Part shown: one piece after another, positions 1 to 9,785 of the stretch | Numbering within the stretch: the first letter of the stretch is position 1 | Layout: each line of letters starts with the position of its first letter | DNA from: Gordonia oryzae | GTDB lineage: Bacteria > Actinomycetota > Actinomycetes > Mycobacteriales > Mycobacteriaceae | Length of the DNA: 64,000 nt | Direction: 5' to 3' | Assembly: GCF_003797185.1 (NCBI RefSeq) | Contig: NZ_RKMH01000008.1 | Coordinates: forward strand, 62,001 to 126,000 | Position numbers and translations under genes: made by a program | The notes under the pieces: model-generated | What the model was told of the DNA's origin: nothing | The model's input: only the letters and a program-made list of their open reading frames with translations | Database searches by the model: none

Positions 1-516
1 GTGGTCGCGGTCTGCTGTCATCGTGGCGCGCCTGAGCCCCGCCCGCCCTCCGACGGCAACGATTCGACCGGCCCCAGCGATTCGACCGGCCCGGAACTGG
101 TCGGAATGGCCGCGAGTGCCTTCACTTCGGTATCGCTGGATCCACCGCTGGTGAGCGTGTGCGTGCAGAACACCTCGACAACGTGGCCACGGCTGCGCGA
201 CGCCGGCACCGTCGGTGTCAGCGTATTCGCCCACGACCAGGCACAGCTGTGCCGTCAGCTCGCCGGTCCGGCACTACGACGGTTCGACGACATCGAGCCT
301 CTCGGTTCCGACGACGGAGCCCTATTCATCCCGGGCGCGGCCGCTCACCTGTCGTGCACGATCGAGAGTGAGATCCTCGCCGGCGATCACCTGCTGGTGC
401 TGCTGCGCATCCAGCGCCTCGACGCCGATCCGACTGTCGAGCCACTCGTGTTCCACGCCAGCACCTTCCGTGCCCTCCAGGCACGGATTCCCAACGACGA
501 TCCCGCACGGCGATGA
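1..516 (+). CDS. Flavin reductase-like protein (5' end outside window)
   Basis: The frame is open to the left edge, so the true start lies upstream and the 171 codons here are a partial protein. The motif GMAASAFTSVSLDPPLV near residue 35 and the later FHAS stretch are typical of the FMN-binding split-barrel of flavin reductases, which use NAD(P)H to reduce free flavin for a partner monooxygenase. The stop codon overlaps the moaA start as ATGA, so the two genes are probably co-transcribed and translationally coupled. The specific flavin partner cannot be told from the sequence. Family assignment is fairly secure; physiological role is unknown. Confidence 0.75.
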   Translation: MVAVCCHRGAPEPRPPSDGNDSTGPSDSTGPELVGMAASAFTSVSLDPPLVSVCVQNTSTTWPRLRDAGTVGVSVFAHDQAQLCRQLAGPALRRFDDIEPLGSDDGALFIPGAAAHLSCTIESEILAGDHLLVLLRIQRLDADPTVEPLVFHASTFRALQARIPNDDPARR

Positions 517-1628
517 CCGTCGTCGACCTCGGTCTGCCGCTCCCAACGGTGCTGCCGCGCGCCGCCGACGAACCTCATTCGGAGGCGTCGACCGCGCCCA
601 CGTCCGGGCCGCTGCGCGACACCTTCGGACGGGTGGCGACCGATCTGCGGGTGTCGGTGACCGACCGCTGCACTCTGCGCTGCGCCTACTGCATGCCCGC
701 CGAGGGCCTCGACTGGTTGCCGAGCGAGTCGGTGATGACCACCGCCGAGTTCATCCGGGTGCTGCGCATCGCGGTCGCCGACCTCGGCATCCGCACCATC
801 CGGTTCACCGGCGGCGAGCCGCTGCTGCGCCGCGACCTCGAGGACATCATCGCTGCCGTCGCCTCGCTGCCGCAGGGTCCGGAGATCGCGATGACGACCA
901 ACGGCCTCGGGCTGACGCGCCGTGCCGCCGGTCTCGTCGAGGCCGGGCTGACGCGCATCAATGTCTCACTGGACACCGTCGATCCCTCCCGATTCGCCGA
1001 GATCACCCGACGTGACCGGCTGCCCGACGTCCTCGCGGGCCTCGATGCCGCCCGTCGCGCGGGGTTGTATCCGATAAAGGTGAACGCGGTCGTCCCCGAT
1101 CGTCGGGACCTGGCCGGACTGGTCGACCTCGCCCGGTTCTGCCTGGACGCCGGATATCAGCTGCGAATCATCGAGCAGATGCCCCTCGACGCCGGACATC
1201 GATGGGATCGGTCGCGGATGGTCACGGCGACGGAGATCCTCGACGTGCTGTCGGCGCATCTCCGATTGCTCCCCGACACCGTGCCGCGCGGAGGTGCGCC
1301 TGCGGAGACCTTCCTCGTCGACGGCCATGCCGACGCCCGCGGAGCACCTGCGCGCATCGGCGTCATCGCATCAGTGACACGTCCTTTCTGCGGTGACTGC
1401 GACCGGACCCGGCTGACCGCGGACGGAGCTCTGCGCAACTGCCTGTTCGCCGACGCCGAGACCTCGCTGATGCCCGTGCTGCGGGGCCGTCGTGACGGCG
1501 AGCTCGAAGTCGATCGTCGGATCGCGCAAGTGTGGCGGGAGAACACCTGGGCCAAGCGCGCCGGGCACGCGGTCGGCACCGCGGGATTCCGGCAGCCGGA
1601 CCGTCCGATGTCGGCGATCGGGGGCTGA
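513..1628 (+). CDS. moaA: GTP 3',8-cyclase (molybdenum cofactor biosynthesis protein A)
   Basis: This is the radical SAM enzyme that, with MoaC, converts GTP to cyclic pyranopterin monophosphate, the first step of molybdopterin synthesis. The N-terminal radical SAM cluster motif CTLRCAYC is visible around residues 53-60, followed by the SAM-binding FTGGEPLLR. The C-terminal second Fe-S cluster motif FCGDCDRTRL is present, and the protein ends in the family's typical Gly-Gly tail (SAIGG). At 371 residues it has normal family length. It starts inside the stop of the flavin reductase gene and is followed 4 bases later by moaD, so moaA and moaD form one operon. Confidence 0.95.
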   Translation: MTVVDLGLPLPTVLPRAADEPHSEASTAPTSGPLRDTFGRVATDLRVSVTDRCTLRCAYCMPAEGLDWLPSESVMTTAEFIRVLRIAVADLGIRTIRFTGGEPLLRRDLEDIIAAVASLPQGPEIAMTTNGLGLTRRAAGLVEAGLTRINVSLDTVDPSRFAEITRRDRLPDVLAGLDAARRAGLYPIKVNAVVPDRRDLAGLVDLARFCLDAGYQLRIIEQMPLDAGHRWDRSRMVTATEILDVLSAHLRLLPDTVPRGGAPAETFLVDGHADARGAPARIGVIASVTRPFCGDCDRTRLTADGALRNCLFADAETSLMPVLRGRRDGELEVDRRIAQVWRENTWAKRAGHAVGTAGFRQPDRPMSAIGG

Positions 1629-1632
1629 GCGG

Positions 1633-1881
1633 ATGCGTGTGACGGTCCGGTACTTCGCCGCCGCATCCGCGGCCGCGAAGACCGAATCCGCCGTGTACGA
1701 GATCGACGAAGACCTCACGCTCGGTGAGCTCGAACACATTCTGGCAGGCGATAATCCGGAGTTGGCACGGGTGTTGGAGCGCTGCTCGTATCTGCGCGAT
1801 GAGATCGCGCTGTGCGACCGCGCGCGGCGCCTCGGTCCGACGCGCACGATCGACGTTCTCCCCCCGTTCGCCGGAGGTTGA
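1633..1881 (+). CDS. moaD: MoaD/ThiS-family sulfur carrier, molybdopterin synthase small subunit
   Basis: An 82-residue ubiquitin-fold protein starting RVTVRYFAAASAA and ending PPFAGG. The C-terminal Gly-Gly is the residue pair that is adenylated and thiocarboxylated in this family. MoaD donates sulfur to cyclic pyranopterin monophosphate within the MoaD-MoaE molybdopterin synthase complex, and moaE lies at 3069-3515. The start is the ATG at 1633, four bases after the moaA stop; a longer upstream GTG frame would overlap moaA heavily and is unlikely. Confidence 0.88.
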   Translation: MRVTVRYFAAASAAAKTESAVYEIDEDLTLGELEHILAGDNPELARVLERCSYLRDEIALCDRARRLGPTRTIDVLPPFAGG

Positions 1882-2109
1882 CACACGCGAATCTCTTGTG
1901 ACTTTCCTCACATAACGAGTCGATAACGAGATGGACACGAACCAGACGTCACGCCCGTGAACTGCACGGACGCCAATACAGGGCCCAAAGACCCACCGCC
2001 ACGCCCAAAAAGGGTTGTCAGGACGGGGTGATTCCCGCTCTCAGACGCCGTACTGTACGAAGCGTCCTTCACAGAAGGTCACAGCACAGTAACTACACAT
2101 CACGATTGC

Positions 2110-2952
<843 letters not shown>

Positions 2953-2977
2953 ACCCGAACGGTTCAGCCCTGACGAA

Positions 2978-3020
2978 GGGCCCCGCACGTTGCTCGACGC
3001 CGTGCGGGGTCCTTTTCCCA
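2978..3020 (+). terminator. Rho-independent terminator of rpf
   Basis: A 12-bp stem (2978-2989 with 3001-3012; core CCCCGCACG / CGTGCGGGG, one G-T pair) encloses an 11-nt loop and is followed by TTTTCCC. It sits 26 bases after the rpf stop. Confidence 0.85.
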
Positions 3021-3068
3021 TTGTTGGAGGTGGTCTCGGTGGTCGCCGGTATCAAGTAGCGCCCGCGA

Positions 3069-3515
3069 TCAGGCCGACCCGACCCACTCGTCGGTTCCGT
3101 CGCCGAAGAACTGGTGTTTCCATACCGGTATACGCGCCTTGACCTCATCGACGAGTCGCGCACACAACGCGAACGCCTCGGCACGGTGGTCGGCGGCCAC
3201 AGCAACGACGAAAGCGACGTCACCGACCGACAGGTCACCGACCCGATGGGAGACCGCGACCGCCCGCACACCGTCGGCGGCCGCACAGACCTCGGAGACG
3301 ACCTCGGTGAGCACGCGCGGGGCATCCGGATGCGCCGAATACGACAGACTCGTCACCGCGCGCCCGCCGTCGTGATCGCGGACCGCGCCGACGAACCCGA
3401 CAACCGCGCCGGCATGTCCGTCGGCTGCCGCGACGACGCGGGCCTCGTGGTCGGCGAATGCGATCGGGTCGGCGCTCACCGCCGTGCACACCGTCACCGA
3501 CGTGGCGGCGCTCAT
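3069..3515 (-). CDS. moaE: Molybdopterin synthase catalytic subunit
   Basis: The 148-residue frame starting at the ATG at 3515 carries MoaE hallmarks: the [12 protein letters not shown] segment, YSAHPDAPR, the central [16 protein letters not shown] stretch, and the catalytic-lysine region [10 protein letters not shown] near the C-terminus. MoaE forms a heterotetramer with MoaD and converts cyclic pyranopterin monophosphate to molybdopterin. A longer frame runs upstream to 3986 but overlaps mog entirely, so the shorter start is chosen. It is the last gene of a mog-moaE series, 16 bases after the mog stop. Confidence 0.93.
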   Translation of the reverse strand: MSAATSVTVCTAVSADPIAFADHEARVVAAADGHAGAVVGFVGAVRDHDGGRAVTSLSYSAHPDAPRVLTEVVSEVCAAADGVRAVAVSHRVGDLSVGDVAFVVAVAADHRAEAFALCARLVDEVKARIPVWKHQFFGDGTDEWVGSA

Positions 3516-3531
3516 CAGCGATAGCCCGGCA

Positions 3532-4011
3532 TCAGTGGTCGCCGCCGCGGAGCTGATCGAGAGCGTGGTCGACGACGGTGGCGAGGACCGAAAGTCCATC
3601 GCGCACACCGCCGGTCGAACCGGGCAGATTGACCACCAGCGTGGTGCCGGCAACCCCGGCGGTGCCGCGGGAGAGAACCGCGGCCGGCACCTGCGGCAGC
3701 CCGGCGGTGCGCACTGCGTCGGCGAGACCGGGGATCTCGATGTCGAGCAGCGGCCGGGTCTGTTCGGGAGTCCGGTCGGTCGGTGCGAGCCCGGTCCCGC
3801 CGGTGGTGAGGACGAGGTCGACGTCGGCGTAGATCGCGGCCCGGATCGCATCGCCCACCGGCGGGCCGTCGGCGACGACGTCGAGCTCGTCGACGGAGAA
3901 CCCGTGGTCGGTGAGCCACTCGGCGATGATCGGGCCGGTGCGATCGGGATAGACACCCTGGGAGGCCCGGGTGGAGGCGACGACAATCCGTGCGATGCGC
4001 TGCGTGCTCAT
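3532..4011 (-). CDS. mog: MogA/MoaB-type molybdopterin adenylyltransferase
   Basis: The 159-residue protein has the MoCF-binding fold signatures [15 protein letters not shown] (about residues 69-83) and [13 protein letters not shown] (about 128-140), which bind molybdopterin and phosphate in this family. Members adenylylate molybdopterin before metal insertion, or act as MoaB. The start ATG overlaps the moaC stop by four bases (ATGA), so translation is coupled. Order moaC-mog-moaE matches the mycobacterial moaC2-mog-moaE2 cluster. Confidence 0.9.
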   Translation of the reverse strand: MSTQRIARIVVASTRASQGVYPDRTGPIIAEWLTDHGFSVDELDVVADGPPVGDAIRAAIYADVDLVLTTGGTGLAPTDRTPEQTRPLLDIEIPGLADAVRTAGLPQVPAAVLSRGTAGVAGTTLVVNLPGSTGGVRDGLSVLATVVDHALDQLRGGDH

Positions 4012-4544
4012 GGTTGCGATCCGGGGTCCCTACACGTTCCGCCGTCGTCTTCTCGGCGCCAGTCTCCGGACCGTCCGCCGGACTTCTCAAGCAACCGGAT
4101 TCCGTCCATGCGTGCGTGGCGGTCGACTGCCTTGACCATGTCGTGCAGCGTGAGCCCGGCCACCGCCACTGCGGTCAGTGCTTCCATCTCCACGCCGGTC
4201 CGGCCAGCGGTGGTGACCGCAGCTGTCACGTCAATGTGATCTGCGCCGATCGTGAAGTCGACGTCGACCGATGACAGCGCCAACTGATGGCAGAGGGGAA
4301 TGAGCGAATCGGTGCGTTTGGCCGCCATAATCCCGGCGATCCGCGCAGTGGCGAGGACGTCCCCCTTCGGCAGTGCCGACGAGGTCAGCAGGTCGATGAC
4401 GGTGGTGCTGGTGCGAAAGGTGCCGCCGGCAACGGCGCGGCGCTGTGTGACCGACTTGCCCCCCACATCGACCATGCGGGCCGTACCCGAGTCGTCGACG
4501 TGGGACAACCGGGCAGCGGACTGCGGGTCGGGGACCGCACTCAC
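4008..4544 (-). CDS. moaC: Cyclic pyranopterin monophosphate synthase
   Basis: MoaC acts after MoaA to form cyclic pyranopterin monophosphate. The 178-residue protein shows the family's ARMVDVGGKSVTQR start, the KGDVLATARIAGIMAAKRT block, the metal-like LIPLCHQL motif, GVEMEALTAV and the catalytic-lysine motif DMVKAVD. The last 20 or so residues (GDWRREDDGG onward) extend beyond the usual end and are low in conserved character. It lies 13 bases after the small conserved gene at 4558-4761 and overlaps mog. Confidence 0.94.
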   Translation of the reverse strand: MSAVPDPQSAARLSHVDDSGTARMVDVGGKSVTQRRAVAGGTFRTSTTVIDLLTSSALPKGDVLATARIAGIMAAKRTDSLIPLCHQLALSSVDVDFTIGADHIDVTAAVTTAGRTGVEMEALTAVAVAGLTLHDMVKAVDRHARMDGIRLLEKSGGRSGDWRREDDGGTCRDPGSQP

Positions 4545-4557
4545 TCGGTCACCGCGC

Positions 4558-4761
4558 TCAGCGGTTGATGACCGTCTTGGGGTTGATGTAGTTGACCTCG
4601 TCGGCCGGCAACGGGAACTCCACGTCGCCGAACGGCGACAACGCGCCGGGCAGCGCGGCCGCGAACTCCGACACCGCGTGCTCGGGACCGTCGCCGTCGG
4701 AGGCCTTCGGCCAGCCGTTGTCGACGTAGTGCTTCTTCGAATTGCTCTCAGCCACGCGCAT
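4558..4761 (-). CDS. Small conserved protein of unknown function, first gene of moaC operon
   Basis: A 67-residue acidic protein starting MRVAESNSKKHYVD and ending DEVNYINPKTVINR. I recognise no catalytic motif. The position directly before moaC and the general sequence character match a small conserved hypothetical gene in the mycobacterial moaC2 cluster (Rv0863), from memory. The ATG at 4761 is preferred because the conserved-looking sequence begins there. A GTG at 4788 would add nine residues, and neither start has a strong ribosome site. Divergent from the kinase gene at 4920. It probably shares the operon's promoter in the 4762-4919 gap. Confidence 0.7.
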   Translation of the reverse strand: MRVAESNSKKHYVDNGWPKASDGDGPEHAVSEFAAALPGALSPFGDVEFPLPADEVNYINPKTVINR

Positions 4762-4919
4762 ATTGTGCCACGACGTCCTTTGTGGCACGCGGTGCGCTCA
4801 CCGTTTGCTCCTCCACGCCCACGACGTGTGCCCGTCGTTCGAATGATACGACGACCGATCCCAGAGCACGTTGGGTAAGGTCACAGGCCAGCGGTCCGCC
4901 CCCGATCGAAGGAAGAATC

Positions 4920-7397
4920 GTGCCTCTGAGTCCAGGTTCGCAGGTCGCCGGATACAAGGTGGTCTCCCTGCTGGGTTCGGGCGGAATGGGTGAGGTGTAC
5001 CTCGTCGAGAACCCGCAGTTGCTGCGACGGGAGGCCCTGAAGGTCATCTCGCTGGCCGGTGCGCACGACCCCGATTTCCAGCGACGCTTTACCAACGAGG
5101 CGCGTACCACCGCGGCGCTCGATCACCCCAGCATCATCTCGATCCACCAGTACGGCATCAACACCGACGGCACCCCGTGGTTCACCATGAACTACCTCGA
5201 GGGCGCCGACCTCACCCACGGTGCGATCTCCCCGTCGGACGTGATCGAGGTGACCACGCGGGTTGCCGACGCCCTCGACTACGCTCACCGGCGCAACATC
5301 ATCCACCGTGACGTCAAACCGGCCAACGTTTTCCTCAGCCGCGACGAACACGGTCAGATCGACCGGGTCACCGTGCTCGACTTCGGTATCGCCAAACTCG
5401 TCAACTCGACGTCACTGACCGCGACGAGCGCCTTCATCGGCACGCTGGCCTACTGTGCCCCCGAGGTGATCGAGGGTCACGACGCATCAGCCTCCTCTGA
5501 CCAGTACTCCTTGGCGTGCACCGTCTTTCAGCTCCTGACCGGGCAGGCCCCGTTCACCACCACTACACCTTCGGCGCTGGTCATGGCGCATCTGACCAAA
5601 CAGATTCCGCCGATCGGCTCACTACGCCCCGACCTCAGCGCCCTCGATCCGGTGATCGCGAAGGCATTGTCGAAAAATCCCGCCGAGCGCTACCCCGACT
5701 GCCGGTCGTTCTCGACGGCGCTGCGTCAGGCATTCGAAAGCCGGGGTCAAGCATTCCAGGGGCGGGGCAACCCCATACCGCCACCGCACCAGTCGAACCC
5801 GGCGGCAGGACCTTTCGTCGGGGCGAACCACCCGTACTCCCAGACCGCCGCGGGGCAGTCGCAGCCAACGCCGCCGCCGTCCTATGCGACGCCGCCGTCG
5901 TCGCATCCGAATCCGTCGCATCCGAATCCCTCAGTGCCCAGCCAGAATCCCTCCCACCCCGGCCAGATGCCGTCCGCGATGCCCGGCGGCTACGGGCCGG
6001 GTGGCCCGACGGTCGCCAACAACCCACCCTCGCAACCGAATTCGCCGTATCAGTCGACACCGCTCGGCGCACCCGCACCGACCGGCGGAATACCCCCGAC
6101 GTTTGCGCCCCGAACGCCGCCGCACCTCATCGGCAGCTATCCACCCCCCGTGCCGGCGGCCCCGAAAAAGCGCACTGGCCTGATCGTCTCCCTGGCGGCC
6201 GCCGCCGTTGTCGTCCTGCTTGTCCTCGGCCTCGGCATCGCCTTCGCCGCAGGCGCTTTCCGCGGTGATGATGATCAGCCCACGGCCGCCGGACATCCCA
6301 CCGTGCTTGCCATCTACGGCAACTCCAGCTGCGGCATCTCGGCCAAGCAGTTGTACTGCTGGGGAGCCAATTACGACAATCAGCTCGCCAACGGCGACAC
6401 CACCGGCTCGCCCACCCCAGTCAAGGTCAACCTCCCCACCGTGACCGCGGTCTCGATGGGCGGGTACGTCGACACCAGCAAGGACTTCAAGACCACCACT
6501 TGCGCGGTCTCGGCAGGTCAGGCCTTCTGCTGGGGCGACAACAGCTACGGCCAACTCGGCACCGGCACCACCTCCAACGCCCAGATACCGACACCGGTCA
6601 CCGGGCTGTCGGGCACGGTCACGGCGATCACCACCGGTTTCGGCAGCACCTGCGCCATCGCGGGCGGGACGTTGTACTGCTGGGGCAACAACGACGACGG
6701 GCAGATCGGCGTGGACTCGGTCAGCGACAAGACCTCCAGCCCCACCGAGGTGACCGGACTGAGCGGCACCGTCACCGGCATTGCCACCGCACAGGGCACC
6801 ACCTGCGCCATCGCCGACGCCGTCTACTGCTGGGGCAACAACGACAGCGGCCAACTCGGCACCGGGGCCACCACGCGGGCCAACACCCCGCAGAAGGTCG
6901 CCGTCACCGACGCCGACTCCATCTCGGTCGGCACATATGGCGTCACCGATGACCCGAACCAATACATCACCGTGTGCGCGTCGGCGTCGGGCAAGGCCTA
7001 CTGCTGGGGCGACAACCGGTACGGCCAGATCGGCGACGGCACCAAGAACGCCCAGCACACCCCGACGCCGGTCGTCGGGCTGACCGGGGTCACCCAGATC
7101 AACACCGGTTGGGGTTCGACCTGCGCGGTGTCACAGGGCAGGTTGTTCTGCTGGGGAGACAACGAGGGACAGCAACTCGGCATCGGCTCCGGCTCGGCGA
7201 CCACCTCGCCGACCCAGATCACTGCGCTGTCGGGCACCGTCTCCGCCGTCGAGACCGTGCTGGGCACGACCTGCGCGGTCGTCAACGAGACCTCGATCTA
7301 CTGCTGGGGCCGCAACTCCGCGGGCCAGGTCGGCAACGGCGACAGCGGTGAGGACAAGGAAGTGTCGACCCCGACGCTGCTGAACCTGCCCGCGTGA
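4920..7397 (+). CDS. Transmembrane Ser/Thr protein kinase with extracellular seven-repeat RCC1-like propeller
   Basis: The start is the GTG at 4920 with AAGGAAG five bases upstream. The 825-residue protein has a PknB-type kinase domain (about residues 8-275): Gly loop GSGGMGEVYL, catalytic Lys41, HRD at 129-131, DFG from 154 and a CAPE motif. A long Pro/Ser/Gln-rich juxtamembrane linker (about 280-415) precedes one membrane segment (about 420-443). The outer part (about 465-825) holds seven repeats, each with a Cys, then 7-9 residues later an (Y/F)CWG motif, as in RCC1/BNR-like beta-propellers. Seven repeats fit one closed propeller, with a Cys pair per blade possibly forming disulfides. It is presumably a sensor kinase; the ligand is unknown. 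The gene sits between two conserved loci and runs toward the helicase gene at 7435. Confidence 0.93.
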   Translation: MPLSPGSQVAGYKVVSLLGSGGMGEVYLVENPQLLRREALKVISLAGAHDPDFQRRFTNEARTTAALDHPSIISIHQYGINTDGTPWFTMNYLEGADLTHGAISPSDVIEVTTRVADALDYAHRRNIIHRDVKPANVFLSRDEHGQIDRVTVLDFGIAKLVNSTSLTATSAFIGTLAYCAPEVIEGHDASASSDQYSLACTVFQLLTGQAPFTTTTPSALVMAHLTKQIPPIGSLRPDLSALDPVIAKALSKNPAERYPDCRSFSTALRQAFESRGQAFQGRGNPIPPPHQSNPAAGPFVGANHPYSQTAAGQSQPTPPPSYATPPSSHPNPSHPNPSVPSQNPSHPGQMPSAMPGGYGPGGPTVANNPPSQPNSPYQSTPLGAPAPTGGIPPTFAPRTPPHLIGSYPPPVPAAPKKRTGLIVSLAAAAVVVLLVLGLGIAFAAGAFRGDDDQPTAAGHPTVLAIYGNSSCGISAKQLYCWGANYDNQLANGDTTGSPTPVKVNLPTVTAVSMGGYVDTSKDFKTTTCAVSAGQAFCWGDNSYGQLGTGTTSNAQIPTPVTGLSGTVTAITTGFGSTCAIAGGTLYCWGNNDDGQIGVDSVSDKTSSPTEVTGLSGTVTGIATAQGTTCAIADAVYCWGNNDSGQLGTGATTRANTPQKVAVTDADSISVGTYGVTDDPNQYITVCASASGKAYCWGDNRYGQIGDGTKNAQHTPTPVVGLTGVTQINTGWGSTCAVSQGRLFCWGDNEGQQLGIGSGSATTSPTQITALSGTVSAVETVLGTTCAVVNETSIYCWGRNSAGQVGNGDSGEDKEVSTPTLLNLPA

Positions 7398-7434
7398 GAA
7401 GGGCTCGCGTGGCGCGCTCGGTAGAATCGGCCGA

Positions 7435-9762
7435 ATGAGTTCCGATGATCGGGCCGACGGGCTTGCCGGCGACCTGATCTCGCGCACCGACGATCAATTG
7501 GCGGATCTGTTCGCGCTGCGTCCCGACCTCGCCTCCCCGCCCCCGCAGGGCAGCCGTGTTCTCGCGCAACGTGCGCTCTCCGCGGCGTCGGTCGCGCTGG
7601 CGGGCGAGCGCCTCGACCTGCTCGACATCGCCGTGCTCGAGGTGTGCATCTCCTCGGGCCCACCGGCTGCGGCGACGGTGTCGGCCTCGTCGGTGCTCGA
7701 CGCGCTGTCCGATCGCGCCGAGCATGACGACATCCTCGAGCGCATCACCCATCTGCGTCGGCTCGCACTGATCTGGGGCCCCGACGACGCACTGCACGTC
7801 GCCGGTAATGCGACCTCGGCGCTGCCGTGGCGTGGGCTGCACCTGACAGGCCCGCTCGCCGACGTGACGCCCGAAGACCTGCGGGCGCGTCTCGACGCCC
7901 TCGACGAGCGGCAGCGCGAACTACTCGCGGCGCTCTCCCGAGGCCCGGCGCTGGGTCGCAGCCGCGACGCAGCACCCGACGCCGACCCGCAGTCGCCGGT
8001 CGCACGCCTGATCGCCGACGGTCTGCTCGCGCGAATCGATCATCAGACCGTGGAGCTCCCTGCACAATCCGGGCAGTTGCTGCGCGGTGAACCGGCCCTG
8101 CGGACCGACTCCCTCGCGCGTCCGGTACCCGACGACTCCTCTGCGCCGCGCCGGTTCTCGGCCCGCGACATCGACGCCGCAGGTGGTGGCGAGGCGCTGG
8201 AACTGATCCGACACGCCACCACGGTGCTCCGCGCACTGGGGTCGGCGCCGGCGGCGATCCTGCGGTCGGGAGCTCTCGGCGTGCGCGAGCTGCGGCGCCT
8301 GAGTAAGTCCACCGGCCTCGATCAGCCCCGGCTCGCACTGATCGTCGAGCTCCTCGGTCACGCACGATTGATCGACTCCGGTTTCCCCGACCCCCCACCG
8401 GCGGGCGACACCGGCGAACACGCCTTCGCTCCGACGACGACGTCGGACACCTGGCTGCACCAGCCTCCGGAACGGCAGTGGCACACCCTGCTCGAGGCCT
8501 GGCTGACGATGCCGCGCAACGCCTGGCAGGTCGGCGAGCCGGACCGCGACGGCACCACGATCCCGGCTTTGTCGGCCGAGATCTACGACTCTCACGCCCC
8601 GACCGTGCGTCGCATCATCCTCACCGCGCTGCGGCGGACGGCGCCGGCGACACCAGTGTCGGTCGCCGGGCTCGTGGCCACCCTCGGCTGGGATCATCCC
8701 CACCAGATGCGTCGTCTCACCTCGCGGGTGGTGGGTGCGACGCTCGACGAGGCACGCTCGGTCGGGGTTGTCGGGCATCACGCGTTGACCACGGTCGGAC
8801 GGGCGGTGCTCGACGCCGATCCCGCCACCGACGATTCGGCGGTGCTCGCCGCGATGCGCAAGGCGCTGCCGGCGCCGGTCGATCATTTCCTCACCCAGGC
8901 CGATCTGACGATCACCGTGCCCGGGCCGATGACCGCCGAGCTCGCCGAACAGGTGGAGCTGGTGGCCGACCTCGAATCCGGCGGCGCCGCATCGGTGTAT
9001 CGGATCAGCGAGGACAGTGTGCGCCGCGCGCTCGACGCCGGCCGATCCAGCAGCGAACTGATCACCATGTTCACCACGCATTCCCGCACACCGGTGCCGC
9101 AATCGCTGACCTATCTGATCGAGGACGTGGCGCGCCGACACGGCGCGCTCCGGGTCGGGATCGCCTCGTCGTTCATCCGGTGTGAGGACGCCGCGACCCT
9201 GGCGGCGGTGTTGCGCAGTGATGCCACCGAGCGTCTGGCGCTACGGGCGCTGGCGCCCACGGTTGCGGTGTCGCCCAGTGAGATCCGTGATGTGCTCGAC
9301 GTTCTGCGTGCCGCCGGATTCGCTCCGGCCGGTGAGGATTCGGCGGGTGAGCTCGTCGACATGCGTGACCGCGGAAGCCGAGTCGCCACCAACCGCGCGC
9401 GGCGGCATCCGGCCGCGGCGCCACGTCGCGCGGCGCTCGGCCCCGATCAGATCGCCGCCGTCGTCGGCCGGGTGCGCTCGGGTGATCGTGCCGCGGTCGC
9501 CACCCCCGCGGCCGGGCCTGCCTCGGCGTCGGTGCGGGCCACCGGGGGTGGCGAGCCGACGACCGCTCTGATCCGATTGGCGTTGCGCGCCAACCGGAAA
9601 CTGCGCGTCGGCTACGTCGACGCGCACGGCAGCGCGTCACGACACGTGGTGTCCCCGCAGACCCTCGGCGCGGGTCAGCTCATCGGGATCGAGGACGGCA
9701 CCAACGACGAACAGCGGTTCTCGCTGCATCGCATCACCAGCGTCGAACTGCTCGACGGCTGA
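7435..9762 (+). CDS. Helicase-associated (XPB/Ssl2 N-terminal-like) domain protein
   Basis: A 775-residue soluble protein starting at the ATG at 7435. It resembles the helicase C-terminal/XPB-associated family that in mycobacteria (Rv0862c) lies next to the XPB helicase gene, here at 11753. No Walker A or DEAH box is visible, so it is not itself a helicase. Recognisable family segments include DHFLTQADLTITVPGP (about residues 481-496) and DRAAVATP, and the C-terminal part reads LRVGYVDAHGSASRHVVSPQTL, a WYL-like stretch ending in the HRITSVELL strand. It probably acts with the XPB helicase in DNA metabolism, but its function has not been defined by anything seen here. Confidence 0.82.
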   Translation: MSSDDRADGLAGDLISRTDDQLADLFALRPDLASPPPQGSRVLAQRALSAASVALAGERLDLLDIAVLEVCISSGPPAAATVSASSVLDALSDRAEHDDILERITHLRRLALIWGPDDALHVAGNATSALPWRGLHLTGPLADVTPEDLRARLDALDERQRELLAALSRGPALGRSRDAAPDADPQSPVARLIADGLLARIDHQTVELPAQSGQLLRGEPALRTDSLARPVPDDSSAPRRFSARDIDAAGGGEALELIRHATTVLRALGSAPAAILRSGALGVRELRRLSKSTGLDQPRLALIVELLGHARLIDSGFPDPPPAGDTGEHAFAPTTTSDTWLHQPPERQWHTLLEAWLTMPRNAWQVGEPDRDGTTIPALSAEIYDSHAPTVRRIILTALRRTAPATPVSVAGLVATLGWDHPHQMRRLTSRVVGATLDEARSVGVVGHHALTTVGRAVLDADPATDDSAVLAAMRKALPAPVDHFLTQADLTITVPGPMTAELAEQVELVADLESGGAASVYRISEDSVRRALDAGRSSSELITMFTTHSRTPVPQSLTYLIEDVARRHGALRVGIASSFIRCEDAATLAAVLRSDATERLALRALAPTVAVSPSEIRDVLDVLRAAGFAPAGEDSAGELVDMRDRGSRVATNRARRHPAAAPRRAALGPDQIAAVVGRVRSGDRAAVATPAAGPASASVRATGGGEPTTALIRLALRANRKLRVGYVDAHGSASRHVVSPQTLGAGQLIGIEDGTNDEQRFSLHRITSVELLDG

Positions 9763-9785
9763 CCAGCGCAGATCGCAGCCGAGGG

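Noticed and set aside
3516..3986. N-terminal extension of MoaE covering most of mog
   Set aside because: It is antisense-like low-complexity frame across mog; the MoaE family begins near the ATG at 3515.
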